Positions 1 to 9,936 of a DNA stretch of 64,000 nt are shown here, in pieces; the stretch's first letter is position 1; every line of letters begins with the position of its first letter. Source of the stretch: Streptomyces niphimycinicus. Lineage in GTDB: Bacteria; Actinomycetota; Actinomycetes; Streptomycetales; Streptomycetaceae. The stretch spans positions 1 to 64,000 of the forward strand of contig NZ_JAHLEM010000001.1 in assembly GCF_018883605.1 (NCBI RefSeq), given 5' to 3'. The position numbers and the translations under genes are program-made. The notes under the pieces were generated by a model. That model was not told the DNA's origin and did not search any database. It was given only the letters and a program-made list of their open reading frames with translations.

Positions 1-75
1 CCGCGGACCGTCGGCGCCCTGCGGGTGGCGGGGGCCGCGGCCCTCGTCGGGTTCCTCGGCGGATGGCTCGGTTGA
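1..75 (+). CDS. C-terminal end of a membrane protein (partial)
   Basis: The first 24 codons of the window read in frame to a TGA at 73-75 and encode a hydrophobic, glycine- and alanine-rich helix (TVGALRVAGAAALVGFLGG), as at the end of a transporter. The gene begins outside the window. It stops 11 bp before the start of the PLP decarboxylase gene, so the two are probably co-transcribed. An efflux protein of the MFS type would fit this position, but the fragment is too short to assign a family. Confidence 0.5.
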   Translation, partial: PRTVGALRVAGAAALVGFLGGWLG

Positions 76-86
76 GGGAGGACGCC

Positions 87-1445
87 ATGATCACTCCACT
101 GATCGCCGGCACCGGGCCCCGCCCGCCCCACACCCCGCCGGCCCTGGACGGCGCGCTGTCCGTCTGGCCCGCCTCGACCACCCCGCTCGCCCACGGGGAC
201 CTGGCCGTCGGCGGAGTGTCGCTCACCGAGGTCGCGGACCGCTTCGGCACCCCCGTGTACCTCCTCGACGAGGGCGAGGTCCGGGCCCGCTGCCGCGCCT
301 ACCACGACGCCTTCCCCGAGGCCGCCGTCCTCTACGCCGCCAAGGCGTTCCTGTGCCGCGCCATGGCGCACTGGGTGGAGGAGGAGGGCATGGGTCTGGA
401 CGTGTGCTCGGCCGGCGAGCTGGAGCTCGCCGTCACCACCGGTTTCCCGCCCGAGCACATCGTGCTGCATGGCAACGCCAAGAGCCCGTACGACCTCCAG
501 GCCGCCCTGCGCTTCGGGATCGGGCGCATCGTCATCGACAGCCCCTCGGAGATCGCCCGGCTGGCCGTCGCGGTGCCCGAGGGCAGCCGCCAGAAGGTGA
601 TGGCCCGGGTCGCCCCGGGCATCGCCGCGGGCGGCCACGCCAAGATCCGTACCGGCACCGACGACCAGAAGTTCGGCCTGTCGCTGGCCGATGGCTCGGC
701 ACACCACGCCATCGCCCGCATCCTGGACCAGCCACATCTGGAACTGGTCGGCCTCCACTGCCATCTGGGCTCCCAGATCACCTCCGCCAAGCCCTATCTG
801 GCGGCCGTACGGCGCATGGTCGGCCTGCTGGCCCGGGTCCGTGACCAGCACGGGATCACCCTCCCCGAGCTGGATCTGGGCGGCGGCTACGGCATCGCCT
901 ACCGCCCCGGCGAGCCCGCCCTGGACATCGCGGCGCTCGGGCCCCGGGTGCGCGCCGAACTGGCCGACAGTTGCGCGGCGGCCGGACTGCCCGTGCCCCG
1001 GCTGATCGTCGAACCCGGCCGCGCCGTCGTAGGACCGGCCGGGATCGCGCTGTACCGGGTCCTGGCCGTCAAGCGCACCGGGCACCGCACCTTCGTCGCG
1101 GTGGACGGCGGGATGAGCGACAACCCCCGCCCGGCGCTGTACGGAGTGCGCTACGCGCCCCGGCTCGTGGGCCGCACCAGCACGGCGCCGCTCGCCACCG
1201 CCACCGTGGCCGGACGCCACTGCGAGGCCGGGGACGTACTGGCGGGCGAGGCGGAGCTGCCCGGCGACATCCGCCCCGGCGACCTGCTCGCGGTGCCGGT
1301 GGCGGGCGCGTACCACCTGTCCATGGCCTCCGGCTACAACCTGGTCGGCCGCCCGCCGGTGGTCGCCGTGGCCGACGGGAGGGCGCGGCTGCTGGTACGG
1401 CGCGAGTCGCTGGACGACATCCGCAGCCGCGACGTCGGGTTGTAG
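87..1445 (+). CDS. Diaminopimelate/ornithine decarboxylase family PLP enzyme (LysA-like)
   Basis: This is a fold-type III PLP decarboxylase of 452 aa, the usual length for LysA, which makes L-lysine from meso-diaminopimelate in the cytoplasm. The Schiff-base lysine lies in YAAKAF (K86). Other family motifs are HGNAK, GLHCHLGSQI, the glycine loop DLGGGYGI, EPGRAVVGPAG, the second-subunit CEAGD (C379) and a C-terminal AGAYHLSMASGYN. I chose ATG 87 because GAGGGAGG lies 5 nt upstream; an in-frame ATG at 63 lies inside the previous gene. Decarboxylases of this subgroup also occur in siderophore and other secondary clusters, and the membrane-protein end just upstream would suit that, so it may not be the housekeeping lysA. 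The fold is certain; the exact substrate is less so. Confidence 0.85.
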   Translation: MITPLIAGTGPRPPHTPPALDGALSVWPASTTPLAHGDLAVGGVSLTEVADRFGTPVYLLDEGEVRARCRAYHDAFPEAAVLYAAKAFLCRAMAHWVEEEGMGLDVCSAGELELAVTTGFPPEHIVLHGNAKSPYDLQAALRFGIGRIVIDSPSEIARLAVAVPEGSRQKVMARVAPGIAAGGHAKIRTGTDDQKFGLSLADGSAHHAIARILDQPHLELVGLHCHLGSQITSAKPYLAAVRRMVGLLARVRDQHGITLPELDLGGGYGIAYRPGEPALDIAALGPRVRAELADSCAAAGLPVPRLIVEPGRAVVGPAGIALYRVLAVKRTGHRTFVAVDGGMSDNPRPALYGVRYAPRLVGRTSTAPLATATVAGRHCEAGDVLAGEAELPGDIRPGDLLAVPVAGAYHLSMASGYNLVGRPPVVAVADGRARLLVRRESLDDIRSRDVGL

Positions 1446-1450
1446 CCACG

Positions 1451-1486
1451 GGGGGCGGTGACCGCCCGGAGCGGCCACCGCCCCGC
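1451..1486 (+). terminator. Hairpin after the decarboxylase gene
   Basis: Starting 7 nt after the stop codon, GGGGCGGTG (1452-1460) pairs perfectly with CACCGCCCC (1477-1485). An inner GGGCG/CGCCC stem (1453-1467) is an alternative. There is no U-tract, which is normal for actinomycete terminators. Confidence 0.45.
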
Positions 1487-1823
1487 ACCAAGGGCCCCGC
1501 GGGGGCGGCGATCGCGCCATCCCCTCGGGGCCTTGGCATGCGGCGGAGAGAGCGGGGAGGGCGGAAGGCGGTGCCCCCACGGGAACCGACGCCCACTCAG
1601 GTAACGGTGCCGTGCACCGTGTACGCGCCGGCCCGCGGTGTCAGCGGCGACGGTGCTGGGCATCGCGCTGATACCGACACACCGCTGAGCGGCCGTTCCG
1701 CGGCTCTCTCCGCCGCCGGACCTCAACCTCGCACGGCGCGGAGGGGCGATCCATGGGCCTTGTCGCCACCCTGACGCCATGCCCTCGGGGTTTGACGCGG
1801 CCCTGATGGACCGTGTGGCCGCC

Positions 1824-1841
1824 GTCAGGAGAACGTCAGGA
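1824..1841 (+). promoter_or_regulatory. Direct repeat GTCAGGA-N4-GTCAGGA upstream of kdp
   Basis: GTCAGGA occurs at 1824-1830 and again at 1835-1841, an 11-bp period of one helical turn. That layout is typical of sites for OmpR/PhoB-type response regulators, the family that includes KdpE. Its position about 180 bp upstream of the first kdp micropeptide fits an activator site. That KdpE binds here is inference only. Confidence 0.3.
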
Positions 1842-2023
1842 CCACGTCGCCCGATGACCGGGATCCGGCACCGCCCGTTCACTCCATCGGCCCGATTTGC
1901 GCCAAAACACCGTCGACGTCGTCGGGCGGGGCGTCGGGGGCGCGCTAACAAGGGGCGTCGGTGGCCGAGGTGGTACGCGGTCACGGCGGCCCTTACGACC
2001 CGACCCGCCGGGGAGTCGTCCGC

Positions 2024-2107
2024 ATGTCAGATGTGGTGTTCATCGTCCTGACCATCGCCGTGTTCGCCGTCATCGGCGCGGTCGCGAAGGGGGCGGGCCG
2101 GCTGTGA
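2024..2107 (+). CDS. 27-aa single-helix membrane micropeptide preceding kdpF
   Basis: ATG 2024 to TGA 2107 encodes [20 protein letters not shown] followed by AKGAGRL, one transmembrane helix with a short basic tail. Its stop overlaps the GTG of kdpF as GTGA, which points to translational coupling and makes it a real gene. It is not KdpF itself, which follows. From its place it may be an extra small subunit or assembly factor of the Kdp complex; similar tiny reading frames before kdpF in actinomycetes would support this but were not checked. Confidence 0.7.
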   Translation: MSDVVFIVLTIAVFAVIGAVAKGAGRL

Positions 2108-2193
2108 GCGCCGACAACCTCGTGGGGCTGATCGTGGCCGCGGCCCTGCTCGGCTATCTGGTGCTGGCCCTGATCTTCCCGGAGAGGTTCTAG
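2104..2193 (+). CDS. kdpF: KdpF, small subunit of the potassium-transporting ATPase
   Basis: This 29-aa single-span peptide ([20 protein letters not shown], then LALIFPERF) has the typical KdpF pattern: a leucine/alanine-rich helix and a C-terminal F/YPERF. In the enzyme of known structure KdpF packs against KdpA and stabilises the complex. The GTG start overlaps the stop of the preceding micropeptide, and its TAG overlaps the GTG of kdpA, so all of these genes are translationally coupled. Confidence 0.85.
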   Translation: MSADNLVGLIVAAALLGYLVLALIFPERF

Positions 2194-3856
2194 TGAGCGG
2201 CACCCTCGCGGGCTGGCTCCAGGTGCTGGCGCTGGTGGCGGCGCTGGCCCTCTCCTACCGGCCGCTGGGCGACTACATCGCCCACGTCCTCACCGCGCCC
2301 CGGCATCTGCGCGCCGAGCGGCTGGTCCACCGGCTGGCGGGGGTGGACGGGGACGCGGATCAGCGGTGGAGCGCCTATCTGCGCGGGGTACTCGCGTTCT
2401 CCGCGGTCTCGGTGCTGTTCCTGTACGGATTCCTGCGGCTCCAGAACCATCTGCTGCTGTCGCTCGGCAGGCCGCCGATGCCTCCGGCCCAGTCCTTCAA
2501 CACCGCCGCCTCCTTCGTCACCAACACCAACTGGCAGTCGTACTCCGGCGAGGCGGCCCTGGGGCATCTGGTGCAGATGGCCGGGCTCGCGGTGCAGAAC
2601 TTCGTGTCGGCGGCGGTGGGCATCGCCGTCGTCGCCGCCCTGATCCGCGGCTTCACCCGTAAGGAGACCGACCGGGTCGGCAACTTCTGGGTGGATCTGA
2701 CGCGGATCGTGCTGCGGGTCCTGCTCCCCCTCGCGTTCGTCTTCGCGATCGTGCTGGCGGCGGGCGGTGTGATCCAGAACTTCCACGGCGCCGAATCCAT
2801 CCCGGCCGTCGCCGGGGGCCACCAGAGCGTCACCGGGGGCCCGGTGGCCTCCCAGGAGGTCATCAAGGAGCTGGGCACCAACGGCGGCGGCTTCTACAAC
2901 GCCAACTCCGCCCACCCCTTCGAGAACCCCAACGCCTTCACCAACTGGCTGGAGATCTACCTCCTGCTGGTGATCTCCGCCGCGCTGCCGCGCACCTTCG
3001 GCCGGATGGCCGGGGACCACCGCCAGGGCTACGCGATCGTGGCGGTCATGGCGCTGATCTGGGCCGCCTCGGTCGCCGTCGTCACCGTCACCGAACTGCA
3101 CAGCGTCAGCAGCCAGGCGGGTCACGCGGCGGGCGGTATGACGGAGGGCAAGGAGCGGCGATTCGGCATCTGGGCCTCGGCCCTCTTCGCCGCCTCGACC
3201 ACCCTCACCTCCACCGGCGCGGTCGACTCCGCCCACGACTCGTACGCGCCGTTCGGCGGCGGGATGACGATCTTCAACATGATGCTGGGCGAGATCGCGC
3301 CCGGCGGCACCGGATCCGGCCTCTACGGCATCCTCATCCTGGCGGTCGTCGCGGTCTTCGTGGCCGGGCTCATGGTGGGACGTACACCCGAGTATCTGGG
3401 CAAGAAGCTGCGCGGGCGGGAGATGAAGTTCGCCTCGCTGTACATCCTGACCACCCCCGCGGTCGTGCTGGTCGGTGCGGGCCTGGCGATGGCGCTGCCC
3501 GGTGAGCGTGCGGGGATGCTCAACCCCGGGCCGCACGGCTTCTCCGAGGTGCTGTACGCCTTCACCTCGGCCGCCAACAACAACGGCTCCGCCTTCGCCG
3601 GACTCGGCGTCGACACCGTCTGGTACAACACCGCGCTCGGCCTCGTCATGCTCTTCGGCCGCTTCCTGCCGATGGTGTTCGTGCTGGCGCTGGCCGGGTC
3701 GCTCGCCGGGCAGGCCCCGGTGCCGGTCACGGCCGGGACGCTGCCCACCCACCGGCCGCAGTTCGTCGGTCTGCTGACCGCCGTGGTCCTCATCGTCGTC
3801 GGCCTCACCTACTTCCCCGCACTCTCGCTGGGACCGCTCGCGGAAGGGCTCCAGTA

Positions 3857-3857
<1 letters not shown>
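2193..3857 (+). CDS. kdpA: KdpA, potassium-binding channel-like subunit
   Basis: The 554-aa product is the membrane subunit that selects and carries K+ in the high-affinity KdpFABC pump. It has the four pseudo-repeated selectivity regions of the family: [51 protein letters not shown] and [12 protein letters not shown], with about ten membrane spans. Length matches the family (about 555-560 aa). The GTG start overlaps the stop of kdpF, and the TAG overlaps the GTG of kdpB. Confidence 0.96.
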
Positions 3858-5926
<2,069 letters not shown>

Positions 5927-5991
5927 CCGACTGCCCGCCAGGACGACCCGTCAGGACGCCCCGCCAGGACGACCCGGAAGAAGGCAACGCC

Positions 5992-6621
5992 ATGACCCGC
6001 TCGCTTCCCACCGCGGTCCGTACCCACCTGTCCGCGCTGCGGATCCTGCTCGTGTTCACCGTCGTCACCGGCGTCCTCTATCCGCTCGCCGTCACCGGAG
6101 TGGCCCAGGGCGCCTTCCCGCACGAGGCCAACGGATCACGGATCACCCGGCACGGCACGGTCATGGGCTCCAGCCTGATCGGCCAGAACTTCGCCCTCCC
6201 CAAGGCACACCCGGGGGATCCGGGCGAGCCGCTCAGGCCCGATCCCGCCTGGTTCCAGCCCCGCCCGTCCGCCGGCGGCTACGACCCCCTGGCCACCGGC
6301 GCCTCCAACCTCGGCCCCAACAACCCGGTCCTGGTGCGGTCGGTCGAGGCGCGGCGGGCCGCGGTCGCGAGGTTCGACGGTGTCGCCCCCAGGGACGTCC
6401 CGGCCGACGCGGTCACCGCCTCCGGCTCCGGCCTCGATCCGCATATCTCCCCGGGGTACGCCTATGAGCAGGTGAACCGGGTCGCCAAGACCCGCGGTCT
6501 GCGACCGGCAACCGTGCACGCGCTGGTCACCGCCCATGTCGAGGACCGCGTCCTCGGCTTCCTGGGCGAGCGGCGGGTGAACGTCGTCCAGCTCAATGCC
6601 GCACTGGCCGACCACCGATGA
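5992..6621 (+). CDS. kdpC: KdpC, accessory subunit of the potassium-transporting ATPase
   Basis: The 209-aa protein has one N-terminal membrane helix (VFTVVTGVLYPLAVTGVAQG) and the KdpC soluble domain, with PDPAWFQPRPSAGGYDPLAT, GASNLGPNN and SGSGLDPHISPGYA, which contact KdpB during the cycle. ATG 5992 follows GAAGAAGG at a good distance. It ends the operon. KdpD and KdpE are not next to it, unlike in many bacteria, so the sensor pair, if present, is encoded elsewhere. Confidence 0.96.
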   Translation: MTRSLPTAVRTHLSALRILLVFTVVTGVLYPLAVTGVAQGAFPHEANGSRITRHGTVMGSSLIGQNFALPKAHPGDPGEPLRPDPAWFQPRPSAGGYDPLATGASNLGPNNPVLVRSVEARRAAVARFDGVAPRDVPADAVTASGSGLDPHISPGYAYEQVNRVAKTRGLRPATVHALVTAHVEDRVLGFLGERRVNVVQLNAALADHR

Positions 6622-6658
6622 GGGGCCCGGCGCGGCCCTGACCAGGAACCTCGCTCAG

Positions 6659-6679
6659 TAGGCTGGACCAGCCAGTCCA
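6659..6679 (+). promoter_or_regulatory. TetR autoregulatory site overlapping a -10-like element
   Basis: TGGACCAGCCAGTCCA at 6664-6679 is an inverted repeat (TGGAC-N6-GTCCA) about 16 bp before the tetR start. A -10-like TAGGCT lies at 6659-6664, so a protein bound to the dyad would block initiation. The same TGGAC-N6-GTCCA core with a central GC recurs at 7345-7360 before the dehydrogenase gene. Confidence 0.6.
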
Positions 6680-6695
6680 GTCGAGAGGGGACGTC

Positions 6696-7295
6696 ATGCG
6701 CAAGGAGCTGACGGCAAAGGGGAAGGCCACCCGGAACCGGATCATCGAGGGCGCGGCCGCGGTGCTGCGCGAGAAGGACGTGTCGATCGCCACCCTCGAT
6801 GACGTCATGGCGCGCACCCGCACCAGCAAGAGCCAGTTGTTCCACTACTTCCCCACCGGGAAGGACGAGCTGCTGCTGGCGGTCGCGCATCACGAGGCCG
6901 ACCAGGTCCTGGCGGACCAGCAGCCGTATCTCGGATGCCTGGACTCCTGGGAGGCGTGGCAGCGCTGGCGCGATGTGGTGGTCGAGCGCTACGAGGAGCA
7001 GGGCGAGGAGTGTCCGCTGGGCTCGCTGGTCCTGCATCTGGGCCGTTCCACCCCGGGCGCCCGGGATGTGGTGGTGGCGTTGATGCGCCAGTGGCAGGAG
7101 AGCCTTGCCACCGGCATCCGGGCCCTCCAGACGGCCGGACACCTGCCCGCCGATCTGGACGTCGAGCACCGCGCGGCCGCCCTGCTGGCGGGTATCCAGG
7201 GCGGCGTGGCGATTCTCCAGTCGACCGGCCGGGCCGAGCATCTGCGGGCCGCGCTCGATCAGGGCATCGGGGATCTGCGGCGCGCCGCGGCCTGA
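6696..7295 (+). CDS. TetR family transcriptional regulator
   Basis: The 199-aa protein has an N-terminal TetR helix-turn-helix (about residues 10-57: RNRIIEGAAAVLREKDVSIA, then LDDVMARTRTSKSQLFHYFP) and a mostly helical ligand domain of the LmrA/YxaF/QacR-like type (ECPLGSLVLHLG). The start at 6696 follows GAGAGGGG. It most likely represses itself and the SDR gene downstream, because the same palindromic core occurs in front of both. The ligand is unknown; a substrate of the dehydrogenase is a reasonable guess. Confidence 0.9.
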   Translation: MRKELTAKGKATRNRIIEGAAAVLREKDVSIATLDDVMARTRTSKSQLFHYFPTGKDELLLAVAHHEADQVLADQQPYLGCLDSWEAWQRWRDVVVERYEEQGEECPLGSLVLHLGRSTPGARDVVVALMRQWQESLATGIRALQTAGHLPADLDVEHRAAALLAGIQGGVAILQSTGRAEHLRAALDQGIGDLRRAAA

Positions 7296-7342
7296 CCGGG
7301 GTGGCGGCGGGCGGGCAGGTCGGTCCGGTCGCGACGGCGGCG

Positions 7343-7362
7343 AATGGACTTGCAAGTCCATT
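7343..7362 (+). promoter_or_regulatory. Perfect 20-bp palindrome, probable TetR operator before the SDR gene
   Basis: AATGGACTTGCAAGTCCATT is a perfect palindrome and contains the TGGAC-N6-GTCCA core seen before tetR. It is followed by a run of seven further T residues, so as RNA it could also fold into an 8-bp stem with TGCA loop and act as a terminator for tetR. The shared core favours the operator reading; both may apply. Confidence 0.65.
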
Positions 7363-7490
7363 TTTTTCTTCGCACAGTGGCATGGCCCCCGGGCGGATCC
7401 GGGCGGTGCCCGCGCACCCGGCGTGACCGAGATCGAGGTCGTGCCCCGCGGGATACCGATGGTGCGGGTAACGAGCGGCAGGAGCGCGTG

Positions 7491-8255
7491 ATGAGTGGAC
7501 GGCTGAAGGACAAGAGGGCGCTGGTCACCGGTGCGACCAGCAACATCGGACGGGCGATCGCGGAGATGTTCGCCGCGGAGGGCGCGCATGTGATCGTGTC
7601 CGGGCGCAGCGCCGAGCGCGGCGCCGAGGTCGTCGGCGCCATTCGCGCGCGGGGCGGCCGGGCCGACTTCGTACAGGCGGATCTGGACGGAAGCGCCGAG
7701 GCGTCCCGCGCCCTGGCCGAGGCGGCGACGTCCGCCTTGGGCGGGGGCATCGACATCCTGGTCAACAACGCCGGCGTCTACCCCGGTGAGAGCACCGCGG
7801 ACACCGATGAGCAGACCTTCGACCGCGTCTACGCGGTGAATGTGAAGGCGCCGTTCCTCCTAACGGCCGCGGTCGCCCCGGCCATGGCCGGGGCCGGTGG
7901 CGGGGCGATCATCAATCTGGGGTCCTGGGTCGCCCGGCTGGGCATCCCCGTCGGCGCGCTCTACAGCTCCTCCAAGGGTGCGATGGAGACCCTGACGCGC
8001 GCCTGGGCCGCCGAGTTCGGCCCGCGCGGGGTGCGGGTGAACGCGATCTCTCCCGGAGTGGTCCACACCCCCGTACCCGGCGAGGTGCACCCGGGCGACG
8101 TCATGATGAACGGCACCCCGGCCGGGGGCGTCGGAAGTCCTGAGGCCATCGCGCACGCCGCGGTCTACCTCGCCGGTGACGAGGCCGCGTTCGTCCACGG
8201 CATCGTGCTGGACGTCGACGGCGGTCGCACCACGGCGGCCGTCATCGCGGCGTAG
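7491..8255 (+). CDS. Short-chain dehydrogenase/reductase
   Basis: This is a classical SDR of 254 aa. It has the NAD(P) loop TGATSNIG near the start, NNAG in the structural strand, and the catalytic Tyr-Lys pair in YSSSKG, followed by RVNAISPGVVHTP. The C-terminal DVDGGRTTA is typical. ATG 7491 follows GGCAGGAG; an upstream in-frame start at 7344 would lie inside the palindrome and is unlikely. It is probably controlled by the adjacent TetR protein. The substrate cannot be told from the sequence. Confidence 0.88.
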   Translation: MSGRLKDKRALVTGATSNIGRAIAEMFAAEGAHVIVSGRSAERGAEVVGAIRARGGRADFVQADLDGSAEASRALAEAATSALGGGIDILVNNAGVYPGESTADTDEQTFDRVYAVNVKAPFLLTAAVAPAMAGAGGGAIINLGSWVARLGIPVGALYSSSKGAMETLTRAWAAEFGPRGVRVNAISPGVVHTPVPGEVHPGDVMMNGTPAGGVGSPEAIAHAAVYLAGDEAAFVHGIVLDVDGGRTTAAVIAA

Positions 8256-8332
8256 CAGCCGAACGGTCGCGGCACGGCGTACGCGTACGCGTAGCGCCCG
8301 ACCCTCATCCGGCTGGTGGACCCAGGCGCAGG

Positions 8333-8361
8333 GGGCGCCGCGCCAACCTCGCGCGGCGCCC
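8333..8361. terminator. Bidirectional hairpin between convergent genes
   Basis: GGGCGCCGCGC (8333-8343) and GCGCGGCGCCC (8351-8361) form a perfect 11-bp stem with a 7-nt loop, between the rightward SDR and the leftward HD-domain gene. Position and strength suit a shared terminator. Confidence 0.7.
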
Positions 8362-8456
8362 TCGCCCGTGGTCCGGGCGAGGGCGTCCGCCACCGTCGTA
8401 CACGCGAGCCGGACCACGGCGCGCGGTTGCCCGTACGGCGTACCGGGACGGCTCCA

Positions 8457-9257
8457 TCACTCCGTGAAGGGCGCGGCGAGCACCAGATCCTCCACGGTGG
8501 GCACCGCGAAATCGGGGATATGACGGCGGCCGACCTCGGCGAAGGGATGCATCAGCTCCGCCATGGGCTTGGTGCGGCACAGCGAGATCATCTTGTCGAC
8601 CGCGTCCTTCTTGAAGCCCTTCCTGGGGAAGGTGGTGAGCACGTCCGCAAGAGCGTCGGACGGGATCTGCTTCAGGTCGTTTCCGGCGAAATCCATACCG
8701 GAGCCGACGGAGATCATGGCGATCTCCGGCCTCTTCCGCGTCGCGATGCCGACGCTGGTGTGCAGGGCGATGGCGTCCCAGACCACTTCCGCTCGTTCGG
8801 CGGACACATGCCGTTCCGTCAGGAACTTCCGCGCGGCGTCGGCGCCGTCGACCTCGAAGCGCTCGGTCGGGGTCTGGAACGCCTCGATCAGTCCGAGGTC
8901 ATGCAATACCGCGGCGAGGAATACGAGTTCCCGGTCATAGGTGACGCCGCGTCGGTCGAATATCAAAGAGGCGAAGAGATATGTCCGCAGGGAATGGTTG
9001 AAGATTGTCTCGGAGCACACGCCTTGTGCGTAGGTCACGGCTTCCCGGGCCAGTCCGCTGTCGGGGATGCGGACTCCGGCCACGGTCGAGGGCAGGGTGC
9101 CCGCTGTCGACTTCCTCCCCGTGGTGCGTGCGGCGGCTGGCGTGGCGGATGCCGCGGTGGCGAGCGCGGATATCGCTCCCACCGCGGCGATACCGGCGCC
9201 GTGTTGCAGCACCGTGCGCCGGGCGAATTTCTTTGTGCTCTTGTTCTCGTCGGTCAT
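8457..9257 (-). CDS. Tat-exported HD-domain protein, cyanamide-hydratase-like
   Basis: The 266-aa protein starts with a twin-arginine signal (KKFARRTVLQHGAGIAAVGA, then an Ala-rich stretch to about residue 45). It carries an HD metal-binding domain with HSLRTYLFA, ELVFLAAVLHDLGL and a later IALHTSVG, the arrangement seen in the cyanamide hydratase-like branch of HD proteins. Those enzymes are metal-dependent hydrolases or hydratases, usually cytoplasmic, so export is a twist. No partner gene is adjacent. The ribosome binding site is weak. The real substrate is unknown. Confidence 0.8.
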   Translation of the reverse strand: MTDENKSTKKFARRTVLQHGAGIAAVGAISALATAASATPAAARTTGRKSTAGTLPSTVAGVRIPDSGLAREAVTYAQGVCSETIFNHSLRTYLFASLIFDRRGVTYDRELVFLAAVLHDLGLIEAFQTPTERFEVDGADAARKFLTERHVSAERAEVVWDAIALHTSVGIATRKRPEIAMISVGSGMDFAGNDLKQIPSDALADVLTTFPRKGFKKDAVDKMISLCRTKPMAELMHPFAEVGRRHIPDFAVPTVEDLVLAAPFTE

Positions 9258-9827
9258 GTGAGGAGCTTTCTCGTCAGCGGTTGATGCCGAGAGCCTATGA
9301 ATTGCGCCGTCGAGTCAAACAGCGGCGAGAATGCCAAATAGCTCCCGATTCTCGCCACCCGGGAGTCGCCTCGAGGAGGTGGGTCCCGGTCCTCCGGCGA
9401 CAACCGTCGAACCAGCGGGCGCAGCGGCGACCGGCTCGGCTCGGCGGAAAGGTGCTCGAGCCCGCCGAGCCGGCCCGCCAGGCAGGCGCGGCCGCCTCGG
9501 CGCAGCATGGCCAGGGAGTCGAGGATGGTGGTGTTGCCCACCAGGTCGAGCACGGCGTCGAGCCGCTTGGCCTCGGGGATCCGCTCGGAGAGGCGCGGTT
9601 CCTCCAACTCGGCCCGCTCCACGCCGAGTTCCTCCAGCAGGGCGAAGCGCTCACGGTTGCGCGAGGTGCCGATGACGCGGGCACCGGCGTTCACCGCGAG
9701 GTTGACGGCGGCCGAACGACTTGATGTCGATCACGACATGACCGGCCTCGGGCTCAGGATCCGGTAGCTCCGTGTAGACGAGGCTGTCCGGTCCACCGAA
9801 CTTCTCGATCACGATGGCACGCACCAT
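9254..9827 (-). pseudogene. Decayed zinc-type alcohol dehydrogenase/quinone oxidoreductase
   Basis: ATG at 9827 begins a good quinone-oxidoreductase N-terminus (MVRAIVIEKFGGPDSLVYTE, then LPDPEPEAGHVVIDIKSFG). Directly after this, in another frame, comes AAVNLAVNAGARVIGTSRN and LDAVLDLVGNTTILDSLAML, which in intact members lies over 100 residues further on. The middle of the gene (the GroES-like core) has been deleted with a frameshift at about 9710. The 3' part after AGRLGGLEHL also no longer resembles the family. It overlaps the start of the HD-domain gene by a few bases. It cannot encode a working enzyme. Confidence 0.8.
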
Positions 9828-9936
9828 GCGGCTCCGGGTGTCGGCGGGACCCCCGTTTCACCGTAGCCCCGCGGATGGCCGCTCGCGATCGGACGAAACT
9901 GGGCGCGGTGGCGCACCCTTGCGCCGCGGCGGTCGG

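Larger units (their letters stand above)
1446..2023 (+). other. Non-coding leader region of the kdp operon
   Basis: These 578 bp separate the decarboxylase from the kdp operon. No reading frame here has start sites or content that I recognise as a protein. The region holds the hairpin at its left end and an 11-bp-spaced direct repeat at 1824-1841. I looked for the conserved blocks of the ydaO c-di-AMP riboswitch, which controls potassium uptake in some bacteria, and could not find them. The promoter must lie here but I cannot place it. Confidence 0.5.

Noticed and set aside
1446..2023. c-di-AMP (ydaO) riboswitch before kdp
   Set aside because: Such a switch would make sense for a potassium transporter, but I could not identify its conserved motifs in this leader.
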